Positions 32,700 to 43,142 of a stretch of DNA of 64,000 nucleotides are shown piece after piece. The notes under the pieces are model-generated. The model worked only from the letters and a program-made list of their open reading frames with translations. It was not told the DNA's origin and did not search any database. Position 1 is the stretch's first letter. Every line of letters starts with the position of its first letter. Source of the DNA: Bedellia somnulentella. Taxonomy: Eukaryota > Arthropoda > Insecta > Lepidoptera > Bedelliidae. The DNA is taken from contig OY755174.1 of assembly GCA_963576735.1 (NCBI GenBank), positions 2,542,001 through 2,606,000 of the forward strand, in the 5' to 3' direction. The translations under genes and the position numbers were made by a program.

Positions 32700-33412
32700 C
32701 AACAAACAGATGGTTTGGGCACATAGAGAGGATGAAAGATATAAAATTGTTAAAAGGGATCTATAGAGCTAGTGTGGATGGTAATGTTAGCAGAGGACGA
32801 CCACGGAGAACACACTTGGACCAAATTGAGAGTGTGCTCAAAAAAGCAGGCGTCCGTCGTATGAAGAATAAAAGAGCACTAGTGGGTAACCCTGGCGCGA
32901 CTACGTCGCGTCCTATAAAATGAGTTTATTTTGAAATTTTCCGAACAATCACAGCGCAGCTCTCTTGAAATTGTAAAGATTTTTTCTGATTGGCCGGTTT
33001 GAAAAAATTCCGACCAATCACAGCGCATCTCTGATCGACTAAAGTTTGCGCGCGCTTATGACACTCAAGCAAAGTCTATGGGCCAAAATCGAAACTTTGA
33101 AATTCAGTAACAATTAACTTAATCCAGTTACATCAGATGTCTGCCACACACCACGGCCGCGAACTGTACAAAACGATACCTGAACCAAATTTCTAGCTTA
33201 ACTCATCGCGTCACAGGCTTCCGGGCAAGAAAGAGGCTTATAGAAATAATATATAAAGATGTATGAAATTATTGATGGATGTAAACGAAGCTAGAGAGGT
33301 TTGTCAGGATCGTACGAAGTGGCGATCGATTGTCTCTGCCTCTGCCTCTGATAGATAGATGGGAACTAATGGCGTGAGTATATGTATGTACGAGTATGTA
33401 TGTATGTATGTT
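32700..33412 (+). pseudogene. RTE LINE 3' end split by a Helitron
   Basis: The left piece encodes RWFGHIERMKDIKLLKGIYR and GNVSRGRPRRTHLDQIESV, the most 5' RTE sequence in the window, which matches the end of the RTE reverse transcriptase region. After the Helitron (32879-33259) the sequence resumes at GTATGAAA and continues to the CGTGAGTATATGTATG tail with a CTCTGC triplication. Removing the Helitron rejoins the RTE without loss. A frame slip near the junction is not needed, but the second part has changes typical of an old copy. Confidence 0.82.
32879..33259 (-). mobile_element. Compact 381-bp Helitron inside an RTE tail
   Basis: On the minus strand it starts TCTTTATATATTATTTC after an A and ends CACTAG before a T. 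The 3' region has a perfect hairpin CGCGAC-GTA-GTCGCG. It includes two near-identical CAATCACAGCGCA motifs (near 32946 and 33015) and a TATAAAA at about 32912. No coding capacity. Confidence 0.8.
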
Positions 33413-33742
33413 TTAACAACCTTGGGAAATTTAATACAGTTTTACTTTAGAATCATTGGTGAAGGTCCGATTCGCGATGTGAAATCGCGTCTCCGCATGA
33501 GGTGCAGTGGATCTCCAACTGAGTAGTAGTACGTGAGAGTAGTGGTAGTACGGTTGAAATACCAGTACTTATTACTTCACAACATGTTCCTGTGTTGCTT
33601 TTAGCATAATACTGAAGCTGTTTTTATTGTGTGTTCATATGTATTAGAATTAAACTATTGGCTTATGTTTGTATAATTTCGTACACGATAAGATTTTTAT
33701 TTTAAATATTAGTCTTGGTTCATTTGGCTTATTCCTTTACAC

Positions 33743-34209
33743 TCGGAAACGTGTGTCCTTCAATCCACCCTGAACAGGGTGGATAATCGTAATTCGTAAT
33801 AATATGTTTCTTCCGATTTATTACCCCAAGTACAGTCATTTACAGAAACACACACAACACAAAACGGGTCCAAGAAATTTCGTGAACATTAAAGTACTTA
33901 AGATAAACATACCTACTTTCCTACTTTCAGTTTGAATAAAATTATCTTGGTGGGAAGTTTTAATTTAATATTTATTGTTACCTATAGGGTTGGTATGTAG
34001 TATTTGGGAGAAAACCATTAAAAATAACCGATGTGACAAATGAAACCATAACTAGAAAGAAACTCCCAACAAAAAAGTGACAAATTAAAACTTGATTCTT
34101 TTTTCTGTAAATGACTGTACGTAGGCAGGGTAATAATCGGAAGAAACATATTATATGCATTACGGATATCCACCCCGTTCAGGGTGGATAGAAGGACACG
34201 CGTTTCCGA
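33743..34209. mobile_element. MITE with about 106-bp terminal inverted repeats
   Basis: Left arm 33743-33848 (TCGGAAACGTGTGTCCTT) and right arm 34102-34209 are inverted copies. Each arm carries its own small palindrome CCACCCTGAAC...GGGTGG. Extra GCCTTAGGGTGG and GCTTTAGGGTGG motifs follow outside the right end. Absent from block 2. Confidence 0.8.
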
Positions 34210-34625
34210 ATATCCGCCTTAGGGTGGCCGCTTTAGGGTGGATAAACGTAATAAATCGCTCATTTAATAATAATGGTCTAGGTTTGTGACATTTGTAAAC
34301 GTATAAACATACGTTAAGCCCTTTCATGCTCATCTCACAGAGCTGACCAAGCCGATTTCATATACTTTTATTCAATCTATACTGGCAATTGTCATTTTGA
34401 AATTATTATTTAGTGCCTATAGCACAGATCTAGGTCTATTATAGTTGCTAAAGATAAGAAAAATATGTGGTAACTAATAGCTTCTGTACTAATATTATAT
34501 ATTTTTAATATATGTATAAATCGTGGTCTATATTATTACCATATATATCTTCACTGTAACTGTAAACAATTCTTAAAGATCTGGCAAAACTTAAAGAAAC
34601 TCTTATTAATCATCAAAACTCAAGA

Positions 34626-34740
34626 CTCGAACATTCACGTTATTGGCAGAGGAACTACAACTTCTGAACATCACATGACATCGTCACCTATTCAGGATAC
34701 CACGTTTTGCTTGAACAGTGTACTCACGTGATAGGGATAC
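34626..34740 (-). mobile_element. SINE-B fragment
   Basis: CAGAGGAACTAC, TTCTGAACATCACATGAC and GTGTACTCACGTGATAGG belong to the SINE-B 3' half. Confidence 0.65.
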
Positions 34741-34839
34741 ACTATAATAAATAGGCACAACATTAAATAGTATCTGCAAGAAATAAAACAGAATAGCGCA
34801 ATTTATTTAATGTTCGAGTAATTTTCTAGGTCTCGAAAT

Positions 34840-35000
34840 AGATAAACTAGGTAACTAGTTGAATTATTAATATAAGCGGACGTAGGCTTTGTTAACTGAT
34901 CAAGGTTTGCAGTAATGGCTAAACTTCGGCCGATTTGGCCGACACTTTACATGATTTTGCAATAATCTTAACATATATTGATACTCGCACTAATCTACGT
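34840..35000. other. Highly conserved island shared with block 2
   Basis: Almost identical to 54985-55140 with two or three differences in 150 bp, against clearly lower similarity outside. No long open frame. Position about 400 bp upstream of the candidate exon at 35363 would suit a regulatory element. Confidence 0.35.
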
Positions 35001-35362
35001 AAGACTATCAACTAATGTTAATATATAATACTGTTTTAACACATCTTCATAAAATCATAAATATTGGCCTAGTTATGTTCTCGCTTATTTTCTTCTTTTA
35101 GCATTATCTTCATTTATCTAATTGAACCCTAATTTTATCTTATCCTTATCGTTTAATGCTTTTTTTAAATAGTGTCATAGTGTCAAACAATTCGTATCAA
35201 TTCCTAAAAAACTGGCTTCAACACATGTGAGCATAATCTTGGTTTTGCTCATATTTACTCTTACTTTTTAACCTATAAAGATTATACTTTGAATTTATTT
35301 TCTAATTTAGTGCGAAACAAAAGTTCCACAAGTGTTTGACCACAGTCTTTCGCCTCTTCTAG

Positions 35363-35523
35363 AGGACCGGATCCGGAAGTCGCCTTCCTGTCGCCATCTA
35401 CCGGCGAGCCGCGCAACGCGTACAACACAGCGGCTTCCTGTCTCAACTACCTTCACTTCCTGTGCCTGAGAACTCAACTTTTCAGGAATACCGGAGCTTG
35501 TAGTTGCACGCACTTTGGAATGA
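35363..35523 (+). pseudogene. Candidate exon 1 of an unknown duplicated gene, block 1 copy
   Basis: GC-rich segment following a pyrimidine-rich tract and AG (TCGCCTCTTCTAG). The plus frame GPDPEVAFLSPSTGE continues as NAYNTAASCLNYLHFL, LRTQLFRNTGACSCTHFG and is open in both copies. Comparison with 55494-55650 shows about nine differences, of which five are silent in this frame; the alternative frame gains a stop in this copy. The one single-base indel lies just upstream of the AG, outside the presumed exon. A GTGAGT at 35524 could be the donor. No domain recognised. It may equally be the body of an unrecognised transposon. Confidence 0.35.
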
Positions 35524-35598
35524 GTGAGTCACACATGTAAGAAACAATTTATAAAAAAATATATTTATAATAATGAGAGGAAACAATACAGAATTTTG

Positions 35599-35846
35599 CC
35601 GTGTAGTGTCGGCTTAGAATAACACTAACCCATTTCTACCCGTGGGTGATCGTAAGAGGCGACTAAGGGTATAGGGGCTTTTTAAATGATTTTTGGGCGA
35701 TGTGGTTGGAGACCCGCCACCAAAAACATTTATTATTACCATCTTTTCCCCAATCAACTTCCAAAAGTGGCTGAGGAGTTTCTCAATGCAAAGCTCTGGC
35801 TACCCCGTTAAGGGATTTACAGCCGTGAGTATATGTCTGTATGTAC
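35599..35846 (+). mobile_element. SINE-A copy, block 1 only
   Basis: Full-length copy of the GTGATCGT subtype inserted about 80 bp after the candidate exon. Absent from block 2 (55650-55700). Confidence 0.9.
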
Positions 35847-35849
35847 AAA

Positions 35850-36480
35850 ATATATATAAGCACACATACAGCAAGTAGTTCATATGCACTTAGGTTTGCT
35901 TTTTGTAACACAATACCAAGACCAAATTCAGCGTTTTTAATTACTCAGAGGCGTTTATTTTGTGTAACCTCCAAAACGTATAGATAATTAAAATTTATGA
36001 TGGCCCACAAATATATTTTTTTAACGTCCCACCCTATCTTCGAATAAATAACAAATAAGTTGTCATGCAACTTAGTGTAACTCTGCTAGTAGATTTCTTA
36101 CGATCTAAAAGTTAGCTCATGATATTCTTGCCTAATATGGGAGAAAGTTTATAAATGAAAGAACGACTTATAGAATTACACAAAATATATACCAGCAACA
36201 ATACAACAGGTAGATCATATGCACTTATTTTTGCTTTTTGGAACACAAAAACAAGACCAAACTCAGCGTTGCTAAGAGGCATTTTTTGTGTAAACCCAAA
36301 AATTATCAGACAATAAAAATGTGAGATGGCCCACAAAAATATATTTTTAACATCCTCACCCTATCTATGAACAATAATATTTATATATCCACGTCAAGGA
36401 GGGTGAAGTCTTAGTTTAAACAAATAAGTTGTCATTTCAAGCAAAACTCTGCTAGTGGTTTTTTTATGATCTAAAAGTTA
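35850..36480 (+). repeat. Local tandem duplication, two copies of about 300 bp
   Basis: 35850-36125 and 36160-36485 share ATCATATGCACTTA, ACCAAA(T/C)TCAGCG, GATGGCCCACAAA, TCTGCTAGT and ATCTAAAAGTTAGCTC in order. Block 2 has one copy (55690-55910). Confidence 0.75.
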
Positions 36481-36530
36481 GCTCCTGGTATCGTTACCTA
36501 ATATTTTCCTATTATAAAAAGCGGTAGCAT

Positions 36531-36670
36531 TTGTTGTGGTCTTTGTAGTGGCGCAAATCACTTGTATATCAGCAATTATCGGGCCAGTGAACCGAACACT
36601 AGTGTTTATGGATCACTTGCGATTGGGAGGCACGGCAAGAAACGACCTTGGGGAGTCCGAGGAAAACTAA
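36531..36670 (+). pseudogene. Candidate exon 2 of an unknown duplicated gene, block 1 copy
   Basis: About 97 percent identical to 55965-56106, the highest in the neighbourhood together with 37.6 kb. Two plus frames are open over the whole segment: one reads SICCGLCSGANHLYISNY and GSLAIGRHGKKRPWGV, the other VVVFVVAQITCISAII and ends EEN-stop at 36669. A GTGAGT splice donor seen in block 2 (56086) is GGGAGT here, so if it is an exon this copy has lost its donor. Which frame is used cannot be settled from two copies. Function unknown. Confidence 0.35.
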
Positions 36671-37589
36671 TCGACTATATATTTTGATTCACTAGTAAAA
36701 CAGTCATATTTTTTTCTTAAAACTTACGATAAAGTCAGGGCTTAAATGAATAGAAAATAAACCAAACGTAGTTCAGTACAAAAATTGCTGTATAAATACG
36801 GCTAGTAACAAATTTTCAGAATTACTTTGTCTCTGCACTTTTGTTGGCCATACATTTGCTTCCCTTGTCACCGAAAATATAGTGAAAATATACTAAACCA
36901 CTTAGGGATATTGACATTCTTCGTTTCTTCTCTATCTAGCTAAGTTCTCTATGGATCAAGGAATAACTATTGCAATCGTATTTTGGAGTATTTACCAACG
37001 TTACGTTATATCAGTTTCTGGGATTGCTTTCGGAACAGAGATTTGAAATGAACATGATAGTGAGGCGCGTAAATTTTTTTAAGAATTTTTATTCAGTTTA
37101 ACCGCACATATTATAATGAAAGCGTGTATTTATTTACTTACTTACGGTGGGGTCGACTTAGAGTAGACATATCTTGTTTTTACCTTCAGCGTTTACCTTA
37201 AGTGATGCTTAAGTGCTTTAGTGATGTGAGGTTTGGAATGATTATATTGATGTTGATAATTTATTTATTATTTTATCTTCTTGCACCCTAAAGAGAATAT
37301 TGTTTCAATGGAATATCACATTGTTAAGTTACTCAGTAAAATTTGAGCTGCACCAGGTTCTTCCTGGAAATATTATGCTTGTAAATTAAATAAATCCTTC
37401 ATCAACTCTTACTGCTATTTTCATATTTCGTTGATCCTTTCTTTGTGGCTACTTAATATAGCCATATTTTAAGGTTCAAATAGGCTATGAAAACAATGGC
37501 TTTTCATGCTTTTAGCGGTTTATTATTCCTCTCCAATTTTTTCCCTACTTATCTAGCAAATAGCTGATATTGTTAGTGTTAAAGCTATA

Positions 37590-37730
37590 TTTCCCAATAT
37601 GTAAACTCGATGTTGTTCGCGTTTATTTGTTTGTTCCTATTTCACGTCAGACTGAATTGACGAATCGTTGTAACTTTTCGCTTAGACAACTTGAGTGATT
37701 GGCAGTTATGGAAGCTTGTTTTTTTATGAA
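37590..37730. other. Near-identical island shared with block 2
   Basis: From GTTTATTTGTTTGTTCC to GGAAGCTTGTTTTTT it differs from 57590-57715 at only one or two positions over more than 100 bp. No coding frame. It might be a young transposon end, a regulatory site or recent gene conversion. Confidence 0.35.
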
Positions 37731-38089
37731 ATATTTGTTTTCTCAGACAATACTTTTTATTTGATAAATTATTTGTGAGCTTTATTTGACATTAATATAC
37801 CAAAAAGAAACAAGCAACTGCTTACAAATTTTTTGTTTAGTGTGAATGACTGACTCCTTTGAAACTTACAGCCGTGAATATATGTGCTCATATTCATAAT
37901 AATAATAGTTAATTCTAGTTAAGTAATTAATAATAAGAATAAAATCTAAAAAGTTTTTGAAAGAATTGGCCAATATATATTATTGCGAAAAAATTGACAC
38001 AGTGCGAGTCGGCTTTCCTTTGATTCTTAAAGTTGTAAATAACCTCTTCTTGTGGAAAGTTCAGTAAAAGTCGTATTGAGATGTAATTG

Positions 38090-38300
38090 AAAATATTACT
38101 AGGGTTCACCATTTTGACTCCATTGCGTTGTAAACATCCAAAAGAGATAACAGAAACACAAATATTTCTGAATATCACGACAAATATTTGTCATCTGAAG
38201 TTAAGAAAACTCACGTTTTGCTCACGCATGCATTCACGTGATAGGAACAGGCCTATCGCAACTATGCACTACCTTGTAGTAAGCAAATCTCAGCCCAAAT
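38090..38300 (-). mobile_element. Degenerate SINE-B copy shared with block 2
   Basis: TGAATATCACGACA, CACGTGATAGGAACAGGCC and TATCGC remain. Same position as 58180-58365, so older than the duplication. Confidence 0.55.
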
Positions 38301-38414
38301 TCATATGATTAATGAAAAGATACATTGTCTCATTTAAACTCAAGTCTCTTTGATTCAAAGCGATGGTTTTTTTCTGGTGGCATAAAAAGACATATATGTA
38401 AAGATTTTAAGCCC

Positions 38415-38500
38415 TAAAGTTTTGCCAGGATCGTAAAAAGTAACGATCGATAATCTTTACCTACCCAAATAGGAACCAATGGCGTGAGTGCATGTATGTA
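38415..38500 (+). mobile_element. Degenerate RTE LINE tail
   Basis: TTTGCCAGGATCGT, CGATCGATAATCT, GGAACCAATGGCGTGAGTG and TATGTATAT. Confidence 0.65.
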
Positions 38501-39204
38501 TATTTACTTACACCGCGTAGAAAGTGAGGAAAAACCCGGTTCAGCATTGTATAGTCCTCCGAAACGACCGCATTCAACCCATACTGTGAGTTCATTTCGA
38601 ACAACTGTGTGTTTTGAAACAGTTTTACATCTTCGATGGACCTTTAAATTAAACAAATGCTCAGTGCATTAAATTTCAAAGTCACAGTTGACAATAACCA
38701 CGACGCCACGGTAAACCCAACTCCGAAACAAAACCACACAGCCTGCGTAGTGCAAAACCCCGCCCTCCAGAATATGTTAAATATTTTCTCAAATAACGCA
38801 GGCTCTCCCAATTAAATACGTTTTTTACATTACACTTGAATAAGCTCAATTACAGACAACGAGGGAATACTTGAGACCGCAAATATTTTGATAGAAAGCC
38901 AGAAAGGAATGATGAAAAGAAATTCCACAAAGTACTAGGCCTCCATTTTGTTTACAATTTTGTTCATTTCACCGCTAGCTGGGGTGGAAAAGCTTTGAAT
39001 ATGTTACCTTTGAACAAGTAGAAAGCTAAATTGTTGTAATTTAATCGGACTACTTACGAATGTTTTTTGAATTTACAAACGAGTAATGAAAAAAGTTTTC
39101 TAAATTGTTTGAACAATATAAATAAAATGATGCGTCCTCTGCCTTTGACTTTGGAAGTAATGGGTTTGACCTACCGAGGTCAATAGCTACAATTTGAAAT
39201 TAAG
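38501..39204. other. No gene recognised
   Basis: A 62-codon plus frame at 38484-38672 begins in the RTE tail and has no domain. Composition is average. Confidence 0.35.
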
Positions 39205-39292
39205 AGAAATTTGCCAGGAGCGTGCAAATTGGGATCGATAGTCTGTCTACCCCAATGAACACAATGAGCGTGAGTATGAGGAAGTAAGTATA
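39205..39292 (+). mobile_element. Degenerate RTE LINE tail
   Basis: ATTTGCCAGGAGCGTGC, TCGATAGTCTG and CTACCCCAATGA, then GCGTGAGTATGA. Confidence 0.6.
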
Positions 39293-40203
39293 AATATAAA
39301 ATATTATTATGTTTACTCAAATCTGCTAAGGGCTTGTAGGACTTTTCTGGTTTAGACACACATTAATGGCATGAAAGTGATAACTTGTAAAAAATACTAT
39401 TCTCAACTCAGTTCTTCTATCGTAAAAGATTGTGAGATCCATGTAATACCAAGTCGGCTTAATTTAAGAGTCCTTCTAACTCAAGTTATTACGTAGTTTG
39501 TTTAGTTTACAACATCAATAAGAGAAAATTGATTTCACAAATCATTTAAGGTTTATTTACTTGTCCATAGAGTTAAAGCCCAAACAAAACTTATATGACA
39601 GGTTTAAAATGACCTGAGCTTTACTGCTCGACTTTATGTAACAACGGGACTGGCTAGCTTATTTTTATTATATACATTATATTTTGAAAATTGTCTTGAG
39701 GTGATAAGGCAGGCAATTGTACTTTTACGAGTACTAAGTACAATAGTTTGAATGGTTATGTCCAATAAATATTTTTATATTTTATTCACAAATATTTATA
39801 AACAAGTCATTATAAAATAAATTTATATTTCGATTGATGAAATGTTTCTTAATAGGAATACATAAAACTTTGCTTATGTGTTTTTCATGAGAAGTAATTT
39901 ACTTCCTTCAAAATGAAACCAAAGACGACTCCTTAAATAATGAGGTTTTATATCATAAAGTACATCAAATGTAATAAATAGCTGCTTCCCAACCAAATAT
40001 CAAGCGATTCCATCAAGTTAATAAAGCGGAAGAACGATACCGTTATCACTTTACATTTTTATTAAATTTTGGCATCACGACGCGATGGCTCCTGCCGCCG
40101 AAAACAAAATAAGGATTGATTGACTGTTCTATTATGTCTCAGTTTTGCGCTTATAAATAAACTATACCTTTGTATTGTTTTTAACATATATTAAAGTACA
40201 TTA
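39293..40203. other. Unique-looking AT-rich stretch
   Basis: No coding frame, RNA gene or known repeat seen. Confidence 0.35.
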
Positions 40204-40575
40204 TTCTCTCGGCTATGCATCCCAAAAACGGTTGCCAGACTTTCAGCACTAGAAACTCCTTAGCACTCGAAGTATGAACAATAAAAGAGCATGCATGAAA
40301 AAATTGATGGATGTAAACGAAGCTAGAGAAGTTTGTCAGGATCGTGCGAAGTGGCGATCAATAGTCTCTGCCTACCCCAATGGGAACTAATGGCGTGAGT
40401 ATATGTATGTATGTAAACTCCTTAGCCACTTTTGGATATTAAGTAGGTAAAAGATTGTAAAATAAAGGATAGTTGGTAATGGATCCCTAATATCAATCAA
40501 ACCCCAAAGCCCTTAAGTCACCTCGCACGACACCAACAGGAAGAAACGGGTAGGTGCATTTCTACGATACGAGCT
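40204..40575 (-). mobile_element. Decayed SINE-A split by an RTE tail
   Basis: SINE-A tail (CTCGGCTATGCATCCC) and middle (AGCCACTTTTGGATATTAAG) are separated by the RTE insertion. Confidence 0.7.
40266..40416 (+). mobile_element. RTE LINE 3' tail with target-site duplication
   Basis: Runs from GTATGAACAATAAAAGAGC to TATGTATGTA. AAACTCCTTAGCACT before it and AAACTCCTTAGCCACT after it are the duplicated target, here inside a SINE-A. Confidence 0.85.
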
Positions 40576-40891
40576 TTAAAAAAGGCAGAGAAAAAAATAA
40601 TAGATGATGATAATTGTCATAGAGTTCTAGTTTCATACTTTTAAGTTTTTTTTCTGGTAGTTACTTGAATTGTCACCTCGTTGTGCTTGCTCTAATATGT
40701 GAGATTACTGAATTAGGTCTGGTGGGTACTGCGAAATGTCATTAAGTATGCAAATAAGTGTCCCGGCGGAAATGACTACCGTATTCTAATTTAAGTCACT
40801 GCTTTTTTAGCGGGAAATTTAAATCTCTTCTTTAATTTTTGAAGTGTCCTTTTTAAAATATAAAAAAGCTAGAAAACGGGTAAGACCGATC

Positions 40892-40997
40892 TTCCAACCT
40901 GGAAAAGCCATCCTAGGTTTGATTCTCGGAATTATCTGTACTAATAATCCTAATATTATTATATATTCCAACCTAGGTTGGATTTTCCAGGTTGGAA
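40892..40997. repeat. Hairpin with 30-bp arms
   Basis: Arms TTCCAACCTGGAAAA...CCTAGG (40892-40920) and the inverse at 40968-40997. The inner CCAACCTAGGTTGG is itself palindromic. Probably a short MITE. Confidence 0.65.
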
Positions 40998-41044
40998 TAT
41001 TTATTCCAATAAATCGAAATGAAAACCGGGTCATCGAGCCGATT

Positions 41045-41590
41045 CGCTAATGCGTTTATGATGCTGAAACTTTCCCGCGTTCTGAACATCAGAGAGGCAA
41101 TGCGTTTTCGCACTAAGACGTGAAACCCATGCACTCGCGCCTCTGAAAAATAATATTAGTCTTTGAGTTTGGTAAACTACAAGATTCTGATTCTGAAATC
41201 AGTGACTAAAAAGGATTAGCAACGTAGTTAAAACAAAGAAAACTTATTTTATACCAAAATAAGATTAATCGTCGATTAAAACCAGAATACTTCATTATTA
41301 AAATTTTAATACCCTTTTAGGGTATTACCCTTCTTAATAATTTTGTAAAATGATTTCGTTTCATTTAAAAGATTTCAATTTTGGATTAAAGCATCGCTTT
41401 CAGCATTTTAGATGAAATTCGTGCAATGTAGTCACTAAAAGGCATTTATTGTGGATAAATGGAAACCTCAAAACGTAAAGTGATATGATAAATTCATCAA
41501 AGTGAATTAAAAGAACTATTATATAGAAAAAGTGTACCCGTGGTGCCTTACAAGTGAAAGCTCTCGCCTCATCTAAAAAGGTTTTGTGTA
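41045..41590. other. No gene recognised
   Basis: Includes a short palindrome TACCCTTTTAGGGTA at about 41311. No other structure seen. Confidence 0.35.
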
Positions 41591-41593
41591 ACA

Positions 41594-41800
41594 TTAATCC
41601 CACCAAAAACATTTTAAATGTAAAAAATGTTAGCCAAGCAAATACAATACAAAAATTTATAATATGTTAACTAAAAGACTTCGCTGACAAAAGGATTGAT
41701 ATCTGAATGGTTGCCAAGCACTGCAGATAATCCTGAAATACAAAGTAGATAACAAGTTAAATTAAAGTTTTGATTTAACTTGGCTCGTTTCCACATACGA
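41594..41800 (+). repeat. Left arm of a 200-bp inverted repeat around a LINE
   Basis: Nearly perfect reverse complement of 43143-43343, including GGTTGCCAAGCACTGCAGAT. The inner ends lie within 5-30 bp of the LINE boundaries. Confidence 0.85.
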
Positions 41801-41802
41801 GT

Positions 41803-43112
41803 TATCATAAATAAAAATAAATAAAATAAAATAATCATTTATTTCAAAATAAAAAGATAAATCTTTGTTTTTTGAACGTCAAATTTTAACTTAATACTAG
41901 GTTTACTTCGGATTCGGAAGGTGTTTTGTTGAGAGAAGAACCCGTAAGAAACTCGTCAACACACATCTTTTTTTAACGTCCATTACAATTTTGGTGTTAG
42001 CCCGGAAACATCCTGCACAGAGCCCTGATGACACCAAGCCACTTCATCATTAATGTAATCATTGACATTGTAATAGGCTTTCGAACTAAGATTTTTTTTA
42101 ACTGCTGCTTTGAATTTTGTTTCTGTTAAATTTAAAATGTCCTCAGGTATTTTATTATACATTTTTACGCATAACCCCATGAAAGATGTATTTACTTTTG
42201 ACAATCTGTATTTTGGTACTGATATTTTATTGTTGTCTCTCAGGTTTCGAATATGTCTGTCACAATTTTTCACAAAAGAGGCCTGATTCTTTCTTACATA
42301 CATAATATTTTCATAAATATATTGACATGGCAGTGTCATTATATTTATTGTTTTAAACAATTCCCTCAGGGAATCTCGGGATCTCAAATTGTATATAGCT
42401 CTTATTGCTCTCTTTTGGAGAATAAATATGGAACCAACATCAGCTGCTCTGCCCCAGAGTAAAATACCGTAAGACATTACACTATGAAAATAGCTGTAAT
42501 AAACTAATCGAGCTGTCTGTACATCTGTCAAATGTCTTATTTTCCTAACGGCATATGCAGCACTACTTAGCCTGCCAGCTAGTGAGCTAATGTGGGGTCC
42601 CCATTGGAGCTTGGAGTCCAGAGTTATCCCTAAGAAAACTGTGTTATCCGAAAATACTAACTTTTCATTATTTAAAATTATTTCGTTATCAACGCACCTA
42701 ACATTAGGTAATACAAATTTAATGCATTTGGTTTTTTTACCATTCAGTACAAGATTATTGGAAGCAAACCATGTTTGAATCTGTGAAACCGTGTTATTCA
42801 CCTCGTCAATATTCTGATTATTTCTTTCAACGTCAAATACTAAAGAAGTATCATCAGCAAATAACACTATCTCGGACATTTTCTCGACCATGAACGGCAA
42901 ATCATTAATATAAACTAAAAATAAAAATGGGCCCAAAATAGAACCCTGCGGAACACCCATTTTTACATGAGTTCCAGGTGATATTGCATTATTGATTTGC
43001 ACTTTCTGTATCCGATCCGAAAAGTAAGACTTTATTAATTTAAGTGCGTCACCTTGTATGCCATAATGTTCTAATTTAATAAAAAGGATTTCATGATCAT
43101 GATAATCAACTT
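41803..43112 (-). mobile_element. 5'-truncated CR1/Jockey-type LINE
   Basis: Contains the second half of a reverse transcriptase ORF and a 180-bp 3' UTR ending in an A-rich tail (TAAAATAAAATAAATAAAA region). It stops abruptly within the RT finger region at about 43112. Confidence 0.85.
41983..43110 (-). pseudogene. LINE reverse transcriptase, C-terminal two thirds
   Basis: Single open frame of about 375 codons. The frame continues upstream of the first in-frame start-like codon with HDHEILFIKLEHYGIQGD, the region just after the first catalytic Asp (FDxVDHxxL), which itself is lost. Then follow GVPQGSILGPFLFLVYINDL, the catalytic ADD in VLFADDTSLVF, and KTKCIKF, FLGITLDSKLQWGPHI for the thumb region. 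The C-terminus has LLWGRAADVGSIFILQKRAI and ends with a basic tail and TAA. The product would reverse-transcribe LINE RNA at a nicked target. It lacks the N-terminal APE endonuclease, so it is dead on arrival, yet has no internal stop, suggesting recent insertion. Confidence 0.9.
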
Positions 43113-43142
43113 ATCTGCTAGGTACATTTTAATTTGATTTTG

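Larger units (their letters stand above)
21745..38310 (+). repeat. Segmental duplication, block 1
   Basis: Matches block 2 (47605-58365) in order and orientation through many anchors: 21745-22440 with 47605-48575, 22540-22730 with 48945-49105, 28080-29900 with 49400-51890, 30060-30700 with 52085-53175, 31330-31740 with 53270-53960, 34540-36700 with 54780-56120, and 36900-38310 with 56150-58365. Identity varies from about 80 to 99 percent by eye. Block 1 is longer because of private insertions. Confidence 0.85.

Noticed and set aside
33460..33560. GC-richer segment with CGATTCGCGATGTGAAATCG palindrome as an operator-like site
   Set aside because: A short palindrome in isolation with no gene beside it; nothing else supports a regulatory role.
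36531..36670. GKKR in one frame as a neuropeptide amidation and cleavage site
   Set aside because: The other paralogue has DKKR, there is no signal peptide, and the reading frame itself is uncertain.
40819..41050. Overlapping open frames on both strands
   Set aside because: They read through a DNA hairpin, so each strand mimics the other; composition is not protein-like.
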